Of a DNA stretch of 37,293 bases, positions 7,175 through 17,712 are shown one piece after another (the stretch's first letter is position 1; every line of letters begins with the position of its first letter). The notes beneath the pieces were generated by a model. The model was given only the letters and a program-made list of their open reading frames with translations. It did not search any database and was not told where the DNA came from. Source of the DNA: Nostoc sp. FACHB-280 (GTDB taxonomy: Bacteria > Cyanobacteriota > Cyanobacteriia > Cyanobacteriales > Nostocaceae); NCBI RefSeq assembly GCF_014697615.1, contig NZ_JACJSD010000059.1, positions 1-37,293 on the forward strand, written 5' to 3'. A program made the translations under genes and the position numbers.

Positions 7175-8674
7175 ATGAAACTTCTATCGCCAGGATGCAG
7201 TATAGTTTTACAAGTATTAGCCACAGTTACTTTTGCAACTCCGGTATTTGCCGAAATTGTCAATATTAACTTATTGCAACTCAATGATGTCTACGAAATT
7301 ACGCCAGTGGAGGGGGGAACTCGCGGTGGTTTGGCGCGTGTCGCTACTGTCAGAAAACAACTGCGCCAAGTAAACCCACGCACCTATACAATTTTGGCTG
7401 GAGATTTTTTAAGTCCTTCGGCTTTGGGAACTGCCAAAATTAACAGTACACCTTTAGCTGGACAGCAGATGGTAGCTGTACTCAATGCTTTAGGTTTGGA
7501 CTATGCAACCTTTGGTAATCATGAATTTGACCTACCAGAAAATTTATTTTATCAACGATTGCAAGAATCGCGGTTTCGGTGGTTTTCTGGCAATGTATCA
7601 GATAGTAAAGGTCAACCTTTCAAAAATGTACCCAGGTCGATAGTATTTAATGTGAAAGGCGATCGCGGTGCTGTTGTCAGAGTTGGGTTAATTGGTCTCA
7701 CCATCGATAGTAATAAAGCAAATTACGTCAGTTACACAGACCCCTTAACGGTAGCCAAACAGCAGGTAGCAGCACTGAAAGGAAAAGTGGATATTTTGGT
7801 AGCTGTGACTCATTTACCCATAGAGAGCGATCGCATACTTGCAGAAACAATACCAGAAATTGACCTCATCCTCGGCGGTCACGAGCATGAAAATATTCAA
7901 CAATGGCGGGGACGAGATTTTACACCCATTTTTAAAGCTGATGCCAATGCACGTACAATTTACATTCATCAACTACGCTACGACACCACAAAGCGCAACC
8001 TACAAATTAACTCTCGTTTAATGCCAATTACCGATAAAATCCCCGAAGAACCAAAAACAGCACAGGTAGTTAAACAATGGCTAGACAAAGGTTTTGCAGC
8101 ATTTCGCGCCAATGGTTTTGAACCTAATCAAGAAGTAGCTAAAATCTCGCATCCTTTAGATGGTTTAGAATCAAGTGTTCGCAACAAATCTACAGAACTT
8201 ACCAAGTTAATTGCTGAAGCAATGTTGCAAGAAGTCCCAAATGCAGATTTAGCTATCTTTAATGGCGGCTCAATTCGCGTTGATGATGTCATTCCGCCAG
8301 GATCAATTACTCAATATGATGTCATTCGCATCTTGCCTTTTGGTGGTAAAGTTGTAGCTGTAGAAATGAAGGGCGAATTATTAAAAAAAGTCCTCAAAAA
8401 AGGTCAAGAAAATAAAGGTACTGGTGGTTATCTCCAAACAGCACAAGTTACTCAAGAATCTAATCCAGAAAATTGGTTGATCAATGGTCAGCCTCTTGAT
8501 ACAGAAAAATTTTATAAAGTTGCTATTAGTGATTTCTTAATTAGCGGCAAAGAACGAGGATTAGATTTTTTAAATCTTCAACAGCCAGACATTAAGCTAA
8601 TTTCTGAAAAACGTGATATTCGTTTTGTCGTCATTGACCAATTAAAAAAACAAGCAAATGCTCTAACTCATTGA
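7175..8674 (+). CDS. Secreted 5'-nucleotidase / metallophosphatase (UshA family)
   Basis: This 499-residue protein has a signal peptide (residues 1-26, ending PVFA) and then the metallophosphoesterase domain: LLQLNDVYEI, AGDFLSPSALG, GNHEFD (114-119), VTHLPIESDR and GGHEHEN. The C-terminal nucleotidase domain shows FNGGSIRVD, ILPFGGKVVAVEMKG and SGKERGLDFL. It likely removes phosphate from nucleotides or other esters in the periplasm, freeing phosphate and nucleoside. The usual first metal motif D-x-H is D-V-Y here, a variant I recall from related proteins but worth noting. The start ATG has no clear ribosome site. A weak TTGACA (7125-7130) with TATAAA 20 bases on may be its promoter. Confidence 0.9.
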   Translation: MKLLSPGCSIVLQVLATVTFATPVFAEIVNINLLQLNDVYEITPVEGGTRGGLARVATVRKQLRQVNPRTYTILAGDFLSPSALGTAKINSTPLAGQQMVAVLNALGLDYATFGNHEFDLPENLFYQRLQESRFRWFSGNVSDSKGQPFKNVPRSIVFNVKGDRGAVVRVGLIGLTIDSNKANYVSYTDPLTVAKQQVAALKGKVDILVAVTHLPIESDRILAETIPEIDLILGGHEHENIQQWRGRDFTPIFKADANARTIYIHQLRYDTTKRNLQINSRLMPITDKIPEEPKTAQVVKQWLDKGFAAFRANGFEPNQEVAKISHPLDGLESSVRNKSTELTKLIAEAMLQEVPNADLAIFNGGSIRVDDVIPPGSITQYDVIRILPFGGKVVAVEMKGELLKKVLKKGQENKGTGGYLQTAQVTQESNPENWLINGQPLDTEKFYKVAISDFLISGKERGLDFLNLQQPDIKLISEKRDIRFVVIDQLKKQANALTH

Positions 8675-9016
8675 CTAATCATCGCAAATCGGAAGAAGTA
8701 CGTAATTAGCTTGTAAAGGTAGAAAAAATTATTTATAAAACACATCTTGAATCCTTTCGACTACGCTCAAGACAAGTCGCTCAATGCTCGGTAGCCTTAC
8801 TAAAATAGGTTTGAGCGCAGTCACAGTATCCACACTTGTTAATCTCAAGTTAGGTTTAATTTATTCCTTCTACTAATAGTATTTCATTATTTATACTGAA
8901 CCCAGCCAGAATTTTATAAAGTAATTACTCAAACATACTGTTCTTTATAGATATTAATAAAGATTAAAATCTAAACAAGTTGAGTTAAATACTATTTAGA
9001 TATTGAAGTTACCAAT
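8675..9016. other. Gene-free stretch with a partial inverted repeat
   Basis: No reading frame of note is seen in these 342 bases. Around 8756-8830 GACTACGCTCAA and TTGAGCGCAGTC form an imperfect inverted pair; TTCGACTACGCTCA also appears in the hairpin at 30666-30687 and a variant at 33399-33428. The remainder is AT-rich and presumably carries the lemA promoter. Confidence 0.4.
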
Positions 9017-9586
9017 ATGTCTATTTCACCAGCTTTAGTAATATTTACTTTCTGGCTGATAACTGCTTTTATATTTGCCAATCTCTATAATAAACTAATT
9101 AAAAGTAAAAATCAGGTTGATTACGCCTTCTCTACAATTGATGTATTGTTACAAAAAAGATGGGATTTAATACCTAATCTTGTAGCAGTTGCCGAAAAAT
9201 ATATGCAATTTGAGCAGAAAACTTTAACAGAAATTGTCAGACTCAGAACTAAAGTAATCTCAGAACGTGTAAGTGATAGTACAAGAGTTACAATAGAAGA
9301 CCAAATATCGAGAAATTTAGATCATCTGATAGTTGCAGTCGAAGCATATCCCGAACTCAAAACCAACGAGCATTTTATTCAGTTACAGTATTCACTAACT
9401 GAAATCGAGGAACAAATTTCCGCCGCCAGAAGATTCTATAACAGTGCTGTCACTGAATATAACAATACCGTTGAAATGTTTCCTACAAATTTGTTTGCAT
9501 CTTGGATGAATTATCAGTTAAAGGTACAATTCCAAATTTCATCTCAAGATAAACAAAGTGTAAATGTAAGAAATCTATTTAGCTGA
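9017..9586 (+). CDS. LemA family protein
   Basis: This 189-residue protein has an N-terminal membrane anchor (ALVIFTFWLITAFIFANLY, about 5-23) followed by LIKSKNQVDYAFSTIDVLLQ and KRWDLIPNLVAVAEKYM, the LemA signature, and a helical bundle ending YNNTVEMFPTNLFA. LemA proteins are membrane-anchored with the helical domain probably outside; their function is poorly known. The next gene, 32 bases on and on the same strand, has a DUF3137 domain. LemA and DUF3137 genes are frequent neighbours, which supports a joint role. The start is the only ATG that keeps the anchor. Confidence 0.9.
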   Translation: MSISPALVIFTFWLITAFIFANLYNKLIKSKNQVDYAFSTIDVLLQKRWDLIPNLVAVAEKYMQFEQKTLTEIVRLRTKVISERVSDSTRVTIEDQISRNLDHLIVAVEAYPELKTNEHFIQLQYSLTEIEEQISAARRFYNSAVTEYNNTVEMFPTNLFASWMNYQLKVQFQISSQDKQSVNVRNLFS

Positions 9587-9618
9587 TATCTTAGACAATT
9601 TCTAATAACTAAAATTCC

Positions 9619-11493
9619 ATGCCAACTGATTTAAAATTGTTCCAGTCAGGATTGGAAGCCTTGAAGCAAAAGCGTTATGCAGAAGCAGTCAGTTTCTTGG
9701 AAAGCTTTTGTCAAATCTATGAAACAATTCCTGAGATTGAATGTCAGGAACTTTTTGAAGCACAAGCAGCATTAGTGAAAGCATATCACTTTACTGGACA
9801 ACACCAAGAAGCGCGGTTGTGCTGTCAAAAGTTAGCAGAAAGTAATCATCCACAAATTCAGACTTGGGCGCAGCAAATTCTTCAATCTTTACCTACGGAA
9901 TCTTCAGTAACAACTCCCATAGTTCTAAATCAAATACTCCTCACAGCCGAACAAGCCGCCAAATTACTAGCCACAGGAAGTAAAGCACTCAGATTTCGCC
10001 ACTATGCTGAAGCTGTTCAGGCTTTAGAGGAGTTCTGTCAAGGAACTGATGCAGGATTCAAGGATTATTATCAAGGGCAGATGTGGCTAGTTAAAGCTTA
10101 TAAGGGAAATGGACAATTAGAAGATGCGATCGCACTTTGCCAAAAACTCACTAATATTGATCAAGAAGTAACCCAAATCTGGGCTAGACAATTTCTTCCG
10201 ACGTTATTACCATCAACTTCTCAGTTACAGTCTCAAACCGTACAGCCAGCAGAAAAAGCTGCTCCTGTCAAAATGACAATGAGAAGTTTATCTGAATTTA
10301 AAATCTTTTGTCAAAATAATTTATTAGAAGATTTAAAAGAATTTGAATCGGTTAGGAAACAAACAATCATCTCAGTTTCCTTGGTCAGTACCGTTATATT
10401 TATCATATTTTGTTTATTAGTCAAATCCTTTCCTTTAGAATATATTATTTTTTGCATTGTTCAAAAAGTTACCTTACCATACTTCCTCATCTTTTTATTT
10501 TTATTTGGCTTCTTGGCTTGTTTATGGGGATGGATTGCTTTTTATACTTCTGCAATAGAAACTTACACTCATGGATTTAAAACCAAAATCATTCAAAAGA
10601 TTTTTGATTTTATTAACACTAATAAAACTTTGAATTATGCTAGTTACGCCTCAGAAGATGACAATCAGTACACTCTGTCTGCTTTCATTCATAGCCAGAT
10701 TTTTCAGCCCTTAATAAAGCCAAATAAAATCCAGCAACAAGAATGTATCTTCGGCACAGTTAATGAAACGCCTATCTTCTTTTCAGAAATTTGTACAGAA
10801 GTAGAATTAAAACATCGTTGGATTAAATATCTCACTTTTTCCCAACATTTAAAGATGTTAAGTTCAATGATGATACCTCCTGTTGTCATCAGAATGGTTT
10901 TTGGATTTCTACTACCGCTATACTCTATATTATTAGTAACAAAGTTAATTAAAAGTATTCCTTATATAATACTAAGGATATTAAGAGGGCAACAAATCAA
11001 TTATCGACATTTTGAAGAAGAAATTTTGCGAAACGAAGTTTCTCGAAGAACCGTATTTAAAGGACTGTTTTTTCAAGCCAACTTTAATAAAAAAATTAGC
11101 GGCAAGACTATAGTTTTACCAAACTTCGCAAATACCAATCTTAACGCCTTAAATAATAGAAACGAACAACAAATTAAACTAGAAGACCTGGAATTTAGTA
11201 AATTTTTCACAGTCTACGGAGATGACCAAGTAGAAGCCAGATATATTTTATCTCCAAATTTAATGACCAAGCTAGTTCAATTTAGAAAAAGAGCCAAAAA
11301 GAATATTTATGTATCATTTGTCCAAAATATGATTTACATAGCGATTGAATATGCAGATGATATTTTTGAGCCTAAACTTTTCAAAAAAATGTTAAGCCTT
11401 ACCCCAATGCGAGAATATTTTGAAACTATAAATCTCATGTTGGATATTGTGGAAGACTTGAATCTCAACCGACATATTTGGGGGAAAAATTAA
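9619..11493 (+). CDS. TPR-DUF3137 fusion membrane protein
   Basis: This 624-residue protein has three parts. Residues 1-200 hold two related TPR-like modules (KQKRYAEAVSFLESFCQIYE and FRHYAEAVQALEEFCQG, each followed by GQxQEA/GQLEDA). Two membrane segments follow (about 248-268 and 287-309). Residues 320-620 match DUF3137: RGQQINYRHFEEE, GLFFQANFNK, FTVYGDDQVEARYIL and NMIYIAIEYADDIFEP. DUF3137 proteins are often coupled to LemA but commonly lack the TPR part, so here a cytoplasmic TPR platform may bring a partner to the LemA-DUF3137 pair; that last point is inference. Spacing to lemA suggests one operon. Confidence 0.85.
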   Translation: MPTDLKLFQSGLEALKQKRYAEAVSFLESFCQIYETIPEIECQELFEAQAALVKAYHFTGQHQEARLCCQKLAESNHPQIQTWAQQILQSLPTESSVTTPIVLNQILLTAEQAAKLLATGSKALRFRHYAEAVQALEEFCQGTDAGFKDYYQGQMWLVKAYKGNGQLEDAIALCQKLTNIDQEVTQIWARQFLPTLLPSTSQLQSQTVQPAEKAAPVKMTMRSLSEFKIFCQNNLLEDLKEFESVRKQTIISVSLVSTVIFIIFCLLVKSFPLEYIIFCIVQKVTLPYFLIFLFLFGFLACLWGWIAFYTSAIETYTHGFKTKIIQKIFDFINTNKTLNYASYASEDDNQYTLSAFIHSQIFQPLIKPNKIQQQECIFGTVNETPIFFSEICTEVELKHRWIKYLTFSQHLKMLSSMMIPPVVIRMVFGFLLPLYSILLVTKLIKSIPYIILRILRGQQINYRHFEEEILRNEVSRRTVFKGLFFQANFNKKISGKTIVLPNFANTNLNALNNRNEQQIKLEDLEFSKFFTVYGDDQVEARYILSPNLMTKLVQFRKRAKKNIYVSFVQNMIYIAIEYADDIFEPKLFKKMLSLTPMREYFETINLMLDIVEDLNLNRHIWGKN

Positions 11494-11543
11494 GAGTAAT
11501 TAAGCAATAAAACTCTTTCATCCTTAAACTCTATCCCAACAGA

Positions 11544-11651
11544 TATAGCAGTCCTAGCTTATCTTGGCGCTCTACCCTGCGGGAAGCCGCTTGCGCGTCT
11601 AAGGCGACTTGGCGGTTCGATATTTTTCACAATTCAAATAAGATTACTATA
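11544..11651. repeat. MITE-like element, diverged copy C of the 202/710 family
   Basis: Ends TATAGCAGTCC and AGATTACTATA mirror the elements at 202-316 and 710-824, with TA at both borders and the shared GGCGGTTCG and ATATTTTTCACAA blocks. The middle has been replaced by another segment (CCTGCGGGAAGCCGCTTGCG). It sits between two convergent genes. Confidence 0.7.
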
Positions 11652-11677
11652 ATACTTATGCTTCATTTCTACATAGC

Positions 11678-12304
11678 CTAATTCGCAAGAGGAATATTTT
11701 CTCTGGTGAAATATACCTCTGTTTGAGTACCAAGAGTATCAAGCTGATTACTACCTGTATTGACAATCACAGTCGATGCCGTAATTTTGGGGAACGGGTA
11801 TAAATGAGAAAGATAAATTTTGTCATTAATAACTATCTTTCCTAAAGAAATGCGAGTCAGCTTATTTATTGACTCAACTTCAGCATCTCCATTGCGATAA
11901 CACAATCTGCCAAAAGCTAAAGCCGTTGTTTGTGCAGGAACTTCCAGCAAATAAAAGTAGTCAGGACGTAACCGCTCTTTCCAACTATCATCACCGCCTT
12001 TACCTATGTATTGAATCGATGATGAATCTATTTTTGTCCATGTTTTTGGAGAAAGCCCTTTAGGAAAAATAATGACTTTAATTTCTCTTTTACCATCAAG
12101 AGAAACTTTTCTAGTAAATGTGCCGCTATGCCAATAAATTCCTAATTCATCATAATCATTAACTTTGACTTCTGTGAGAGGTTTAGCATTACGGCAAACC
12201 TGAGCGCGTCGATTATCTGGCGCTTGCAATTTAACCCACAGAGTTAGACAAAGCACAACTAAAAAAATGGGGACAAAAATCTTTAAAAATCGAGTCAATT
12301 TCAT
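11678..12304 (-). CDS. Hypothetical exported or membrane-anchored protein
   Basis: I do not recognise the family. Taking ATG 12304 gives a 208-residue protein with a basic start (MKLTRFLKIF), one hydrophobic segment to about residue 28 and then a soluble, probably beta-rich domain with two spaced cysteines (AQVCRNAK and RLCYRNG) that could form a disulfide. The frame also extends upstream to ATG 12346, but that version places 14 extra residues before the basic anchor; I prefer the shorter start. It is divergent from metY across 176 bases and convergent with the TPR-DUF3137 gene. Confidence 0.6.
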   Translation of the reverse strand: MKLTRFLKIFVPIFLVVLCLTLWVKLQAPDNRRAQVCRNAKPLTEVKVNDYDELGIYWHSGTFTRKVSLDGKREIKVIIFPKGLSPKTWTKIDSSSIQYIGKGGDDSWKERLRPDYFYLLEVPAQTTALAFGRLCYRNGDAEVESINKLTRISLGKIVINDKIYLSHLYPFPKITASTVIVNTGSNQLDTLGTQTEVYFTRENIPLAN

Positions 12305-12474
12305 CGAGATGATTAGCGTAGGGATGATTGACTCTGTTATAGCCAATCATCCATTTGGGTTGTTGACTGCGGAGAGTTAACGGTCTAACAATTTTTGATT
12401 TTCAATTTGGATGCTAAAATACTAAAAATCGATAGTTTTATAGTACTTTACTAAAATATATTGCCTGTCTGTAA

Positions 12475-13785
<1,311 letters not shown>

Positions 13786-14099
13786 TCAATATTAAGAAGT
13801 AAAAAGTCAAAAGTCAAAAGTCAAAAAATAATCCCCATAAATAAATTTAGGGGATTTAATAAGGAAGTATTATTTCTCGCTCTATGGGTATCGAAATAAA
13901 TGTTCCTATTTCGTTCCATAAATGAATTTAGCGCGAAGTCACAGCGCAGGAAACCAGCGACCTGAACTTCGAGTATAGAGGAAGGAGCTTGTGACCCTTA
14001 TTCTTTTTCTTTCTTTTGCCTTTTAACTTTTTACTTTTGCCTTGTTTGGTCATTGGTCAACAACCCCTCTGCAACAACTTCCCACCTAGTTAGTATTAG
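13786..14099 (+). promoter_or_regulatory. metY-metX gap: tandem GTCAAAA and several hairpins
   Basis: No gene is seen. GTCAAAA is repeated at about 13806-13827. AATCCCC (13830-13836) and GGGGATT (13850-13856) form a stem. ATGG...CCAT (13884-13919) encloses GAAATA/TATTTC, and CGAAGT/ACTTCG (13934-13971) makes a third stem. They may form a terminator for metY or a structured leader for metX; the sequence matches no riboswitch I know. Confidence 0.35.
13830..13857 (+). terminator. Possible terminator after metY
   Basis: Seven-base arms AATCCCC and GGGGATT flank a 13-base AT-rich loop 45 bases after the metY stop. Only a short, interrupted T stretch follows, so termination would be weak. Confidence 0.35.
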
Positions 14100-15188
14100 A
14101 TGAATTATCAGGACTTCATTTCACCACAAACGGAGTATTATCATTTACCAGTGCCATTTGAGTTAGAAGGAGGCGGGGTTTTAACTGGGGTTCAGGTTGC
14201 TTATCGGACTTGGGGAAAGTTAAACTCAGCAGGTGATAATGGAGTACTGATTTGTCATGCTTTAACTGGTTCGGCTGATGCTGACGAATGGTGGGAAGGT
14301 TTGTTAGGTGCAAACAAAGCACTAGATAGCGATCGCGATTTTATTATATGTAGTAATATTTTGGGCAGTTGCTACGGTACAACAGGAGCAACTAGCATCA
14401 ATCCCCAAACCGGAATTCCTTACGGTGCATCATTTCCAGCAATTACGATTCGGGATATGGTGCGCTTACAAGCTGTATTAATTCAACATTTGGGAATTAC
14501 ATCTTTACAGCTAGTCATTGGTGGCTCACTAGGTGGAATGCAGGTACTAGAGTGGGCGTTATTATATCCAGAAATTGTACAAGCGATCGCACCCATAGCT
14601 ACTGCTGGTAGACATTCAGCTTGGTGTATTGGTTTAAGTGAAGCCCAAAGACAGGCTATTTATGCTGATCCTAATTGGCAAGGGGGTAACTACACACAAG
14701 AACAACCACCCAGCCAAGGACTAGCAGTAGCAAGGATGATGGCGATGAGTGCTTATCGTTCTTGGCAAAGCTTTACAGAACGTTTTGGACGACAATATGA
14801 TGATGTGGCTGATCAATTTGCGATCGCTAGTTATCTACAACATCATGGACAAAAACTAGTGCAGAGATTTGATGCTAATACTTACATCACTCTCACCCAA
14901 GCAATGGATAGTCATGATATTGCTCAAGGTCGAGACTATAAATCTGTTTTGCAAAGCATTAAACAACCTGCTTTAGTTGTGGCTATTGATTCTGACATTC
15001 TCTATCCACCAATAGAACAACAAGAACTCGCAGATTTAATCCCTAATGCTCAACTAGGGTGGTTGCAATCTAGTTATGGTCACGATGCTTTTTTAATTGA
15101 TACAGCCGTTTTAAATGAGCTATTGATTAACTTTCGGCAATCTTTAAGTTTAAAAACCTTCTCTGATAAGCTAATCGGCACATCATAA
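14100..15188 (+). CDS. metX: Homoserine O-acetyltransferase
   Basis: This 362-residue alpha/beta hydrolase-fold enzyme transfers acetyl from acetyl-CoA to homoserine. The nucleophile Ser143 is in GGSLGGMQ, the acid is in AIDSDILYP (Asp297/299) and His328 is in SYGHDAFLID. The N-terminal GVQVAYRTWGKLN and NILGSCYGTTG motifs are typical of MetX. Its product feeds MetY encoded upstream. Some members use succinyl-CoA instead; this cannot be decided by eye, but the adjacent sulfhydrylase favours acetyl. Its stop lies two bases from the stop of the convergent TPR gene. Confidence 0.93.
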   Translation: MNYQDFISPQTEYYHLPVPFELEGGGVLTGVQVAYRTWGKLNSAGDNGVLICHALTGSADADEWWEGLLGANKALDSDRDFIICSNILGSCYGTTGATSINPQTGIPYGASFPAITIRDMVRLQAVLIQHLGITSLQLVIGGSLGGMQVLEWALLYPEIVQAIAPIATAGRHSAWCIGLSEAQRQAIYADPNWQGGNYTQEQPPSQGLAVARMMAMSAYRSWQSFTERFGRQYDDVADQFAIASYLQHHGQKLVQRFDANTYITLTQAMDSHDIAQGRDYKSVLQSIKQPALVVAIDSDILYPPIEQQELADLIPNAQLGWLQSSYGHDAFLIDTAVLNELLINFRQSLSLKTFSDKLIGTS

Positions 15189-15190
15189 AT

Positions 15191-17404
15191 TTACAACTTT
15201 GCTAAAATTTCTGGTAATAATTGACCAGGCACTTTTGATAAAGCCAAATTTTGTCCTTGAATGCCTAATTCGTTGTGGAAGGCGCGGATTGTTTTAACTA
15301 CATAAGCAAAGGTGGTTTGATAAGCTTCTGGTTGTTTGCTTAATCCGTTTAAGGCTTGTAAATGGTGATCTAATGCTATTTCTAAATGGTGCGATCGCGT
15401 GGGTTTATCGCCATTAAAATAACTATCTGTAACTAACTGATAATGGGCTAATCCTAAATTATTATGAGCAGCAAACAAATCAAAGCTTAATGGTATCCCA
15501 TTCAAAGAATGCGCCAATGCAATGGCTTCTTCGTAAGCAATAATTGATAATTTGAGTAACTTTTGCTTGCTTTCTTTTGTGGTTTGCGGCAAGTTTGCAA
15601 GATGCCAATAAGCTGTGGCTAAATTATTTTGGGTGGCGGCGCAAGCACTGGGAACATTGGCGGCGGTGCGATATTTTAAAGCTTCGCAGTAAACATCAAT
15701 AGCTTGCTGAAGATTGTCGGCGGGTTGTTCATATTGGGCTAAATTCCAAAAGGCAGTGCCGATATTATTTTGAATCATGCCGTATTTGAGTGGTTCTTGT
15801 TCGGCATTATAATGAGCGAGTGCTTGGTTATAAGCGGCGATCGCTTTTTTCAGATGCACCACTGGTTGATTATATTGCCCCAAATGCCAGTAAGCTGTAC
15901 CTAAATTATTTTGGCAAGCCGCATATTTCAAGCTATCCATTTCAATAGTGCGGTAAGCCAAGGCTTCTGTATAAGCTAAAACCGCCTGTTGCCAGTTTTC
16001 CGCAGGGTGAGAAAATCTCGCTAAATCACCGTAAGCTGTTCCCAAATTATTCTGCACCCGCGCATAAGTTTCTGGGTGAGTCTGCGGTGAAATCATCTTC
16101 AACGCCAACTGATAAAATTCAATTCCCTTTTCAATGTAATTTTGTCCCGCCTCAACATTGGGTGGTGTGCGGTACAACATCCAATACAATGTACCTAAAT
16201 CATTGAGAATATCAGGTAATTGTGGTGATTGTTCATCGTAGGCGATCGCTTCTTGATAAGCTAAAATTGCCACCATCAAGTTTTCTAGGGTGGAATTGCC
16301 TTGTTCAATTCGCAGGCGATATAAGTTACCCAACTGATGATAAGCGGCTGCCAACTCTTCTTTTGCAGCTTGCTTGATGTGTAATTCTTCAATGGCTAAT
16401 AAAATTTGTTGCGGCTGCCAATTATCCTCTTCTTCTTGATTAACCTTGGCATTAATCGTGGCTAAGACTAACTCTGTTAACTCCTGACTAATATGTGATA
16501 AGGAAGACAGAGAGATATTAGTAGTTTCTTCAACTTTAACAGCCGATTGTGACTCATGCTTAATAAATCCCGGCGGTGGTGGCGGAATTTCTAGAACCCT
16601 ACTAATCTGCTTTGCTGGTGTTTCTGTGGGAACCGTACCATAACCATTTTTGCCAAATTTGGGTTCTGGGGGCGGTGGGGCTTTGGGTGGAGTATCAATT
16701 GTTGATTCGTTGACACTAGTCCCTTCTAAATTTCCAAAATCCAAATTTTTGGAATTAGAAACACGTTCGGGATAATTGACATTACGCTTTGCAGGTGAAG
16801 GTTCTCCCGCAAAGGTAAATATTCCCGTACGCCAACGCCAAAACTGGGGTGCAGACTGCTGAATAGCTGATAACCAAGGACGCGATACCCACAACAGCAC
16901 CGTCGATTCGAGAAACCCGCTAGATTCTTGGCTAGAAAAAGCTTCGTCACAAAGGCGCAGATAATGTAAAAATAACCGTTGAACGGCTACGGGCTGCTTA
17001 GTTAGCTGTTCTACGCCAACAATTTGAAATGTCGGTACTGGCAAAGGCCTGCCAGGGTGATCTTGTGATGCACCAACAATTGGCGGCGGATAATTAGCCA
17101 GCCATTGATTTATTTGGGCTACAGGATTAGGCTCATTTAAATTTAACCGCAAAGTTACTAATCGCGGATAAGCCGGAGTGCTGCTACTTTCCTGTCCATC
17201 TTGGGGTTGATATAAAACTTGCCCCACTGGATAAGCCAAAGTGGAGTGTAATCTCGCTGCTACTTGATTTCGCAGTTGTAAATCGTCACATACGGCTAAA
17301 AAAAGTTGTCTTCTTAAGCCCAAACTCAGGGCAAGTTTCAAACGGTGATATACTTGCCGATTCCAAGCAAAATTATCGTGGTGTGCTGAATCATTCACGC
17401 TCAT
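15191..17404 (-). CDS. TPR-repeat protein with NTPase-like N-terminus lacking a P-loop
   Basis: This 737-residue protein has three regions. Residues 1-200 (LRRQLFLAVCDDLQLRNQVA, STVLLWVSRPWLSAI, PQFWRWRTGIFTF) look like the core of STAND-type NTPases, but the first strand lacks a Walker A loop. Residues 235-285 are a Pro-rich linker (KAPPPPEPK, IPPPPPGF). Residues about 340-690 are TPR repeats with a recurring NNLGTAYWHL core and AIxxYxxAL second helix, at least seven units. Such proteins are common in cyanobacteria without assigned function; a scaffold role is likely. It ends two bases from metX and starts about 300 bases after psb34, with the CHAT gene beyond it. Confidence 0.8.
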   Translation of the reverse strand: MSVNDSAHHDNFAWNRQVYHRLKLALSLGLRRQLFLAVCDDLQLRNQVAARLHSTLAYPVGQVLYQPQDGQESSSTPAYPRLVTLRLNLNEPNPVAQINQWLANYPPPIVGASQDHPGRPLPVPTFQIVGVEQLTKQPVAVQRLFLHYLRLCDEAFSSQESSGFLESTVLLWVSRPWLSAIQQSAPQFWRWRTGIFTFAGEPSPAKRNVNYPERVSNSKNLDFGNLEGTSVNESTIDTPPKAPPPPEPKFGKNGYGTVPTETPAKQISRVLEIPPPPPGFIKHESQSAVKVEETTNISLSSLSHISQELTELVLATINAKVNQEEEDNWQPQQILLAIEELHIKQAAKEELAAAYHQLGNLYRLRIEQGNSTLENLMVAILAYQEAIAYDEQSPQLPDILNDLGTLYWMLYRTPPNVEAGQNYIEKGIEFYQLALKMISPQTHPETYARVQNNLGTAYGDLARFSHPAENWQQAVLAYTEALAYRTIEMDSLKYAACQNNLGTAYWHLGQYNQPVVHLKKAIAAYNQALAHYNAEQEPLKYGMIQNNIGTAFWNLAQYEQPADNLQQAIDVYCEALKYRTAANVPSACAATQNNLATAYWHLANLPQTTKESKQKLLKLSIIAYEEAIALAHSLNGIPLSFDLFAAHNNLGLAHYQLVTDSYFNGDKPTRSHHLEIALDHHLQALNGLSKQPEAYQTTFAYVVKTIRAFHNELGIQGQNLALSKVPGQLLPEILAKL

Positions 17405-17712
17405 GGTGGCTCAACAGCCAAAAAACATTGTACATCACCGGATCAAAGGTGCAATTAGGTTGATCTAGTCCGGGGTAATCTTCCCACAGCCCTAGATGAC
17501 CACGCAAGTGGCTTACCTAGTTGCGATTCTTCTTAACTGAACGTTATTTAACTATGACGGCAATTGTCAAGCACAAACTTAAAATTTCATGCTTTGACGC
17601 ATCAATATTCTGACTTGAGACTGTTGACATGACAAAGAAAAAACAGGTTCCCTGACAATGAAAACCTGCAACACCACCAAAAATTAAATTTTTTTCCCAA
17701 AAACAGTGTTAA
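17405..17712. other. Gap between psb34 and the TPR gene
   Basis: These 308 bases hold no gene. The half next to psb34 contains its terminator (17638-17668). The half next to the TPR gene holds an imperfect stem around GACCACGCAAGTGGCTT (17498-17514) and presumably the TPR-gene promoter. Confidence 0.5.
17638..17668 (-). terminator. Rho-independent terminator of psb34
   Basis: On the minus strand CAGGTT (17668-17663) pairs with AACCTG (17649-17644) and is followed directly by TTTTTT. It lies 45 bases after the psb34 stop. Confidence 0.7.
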
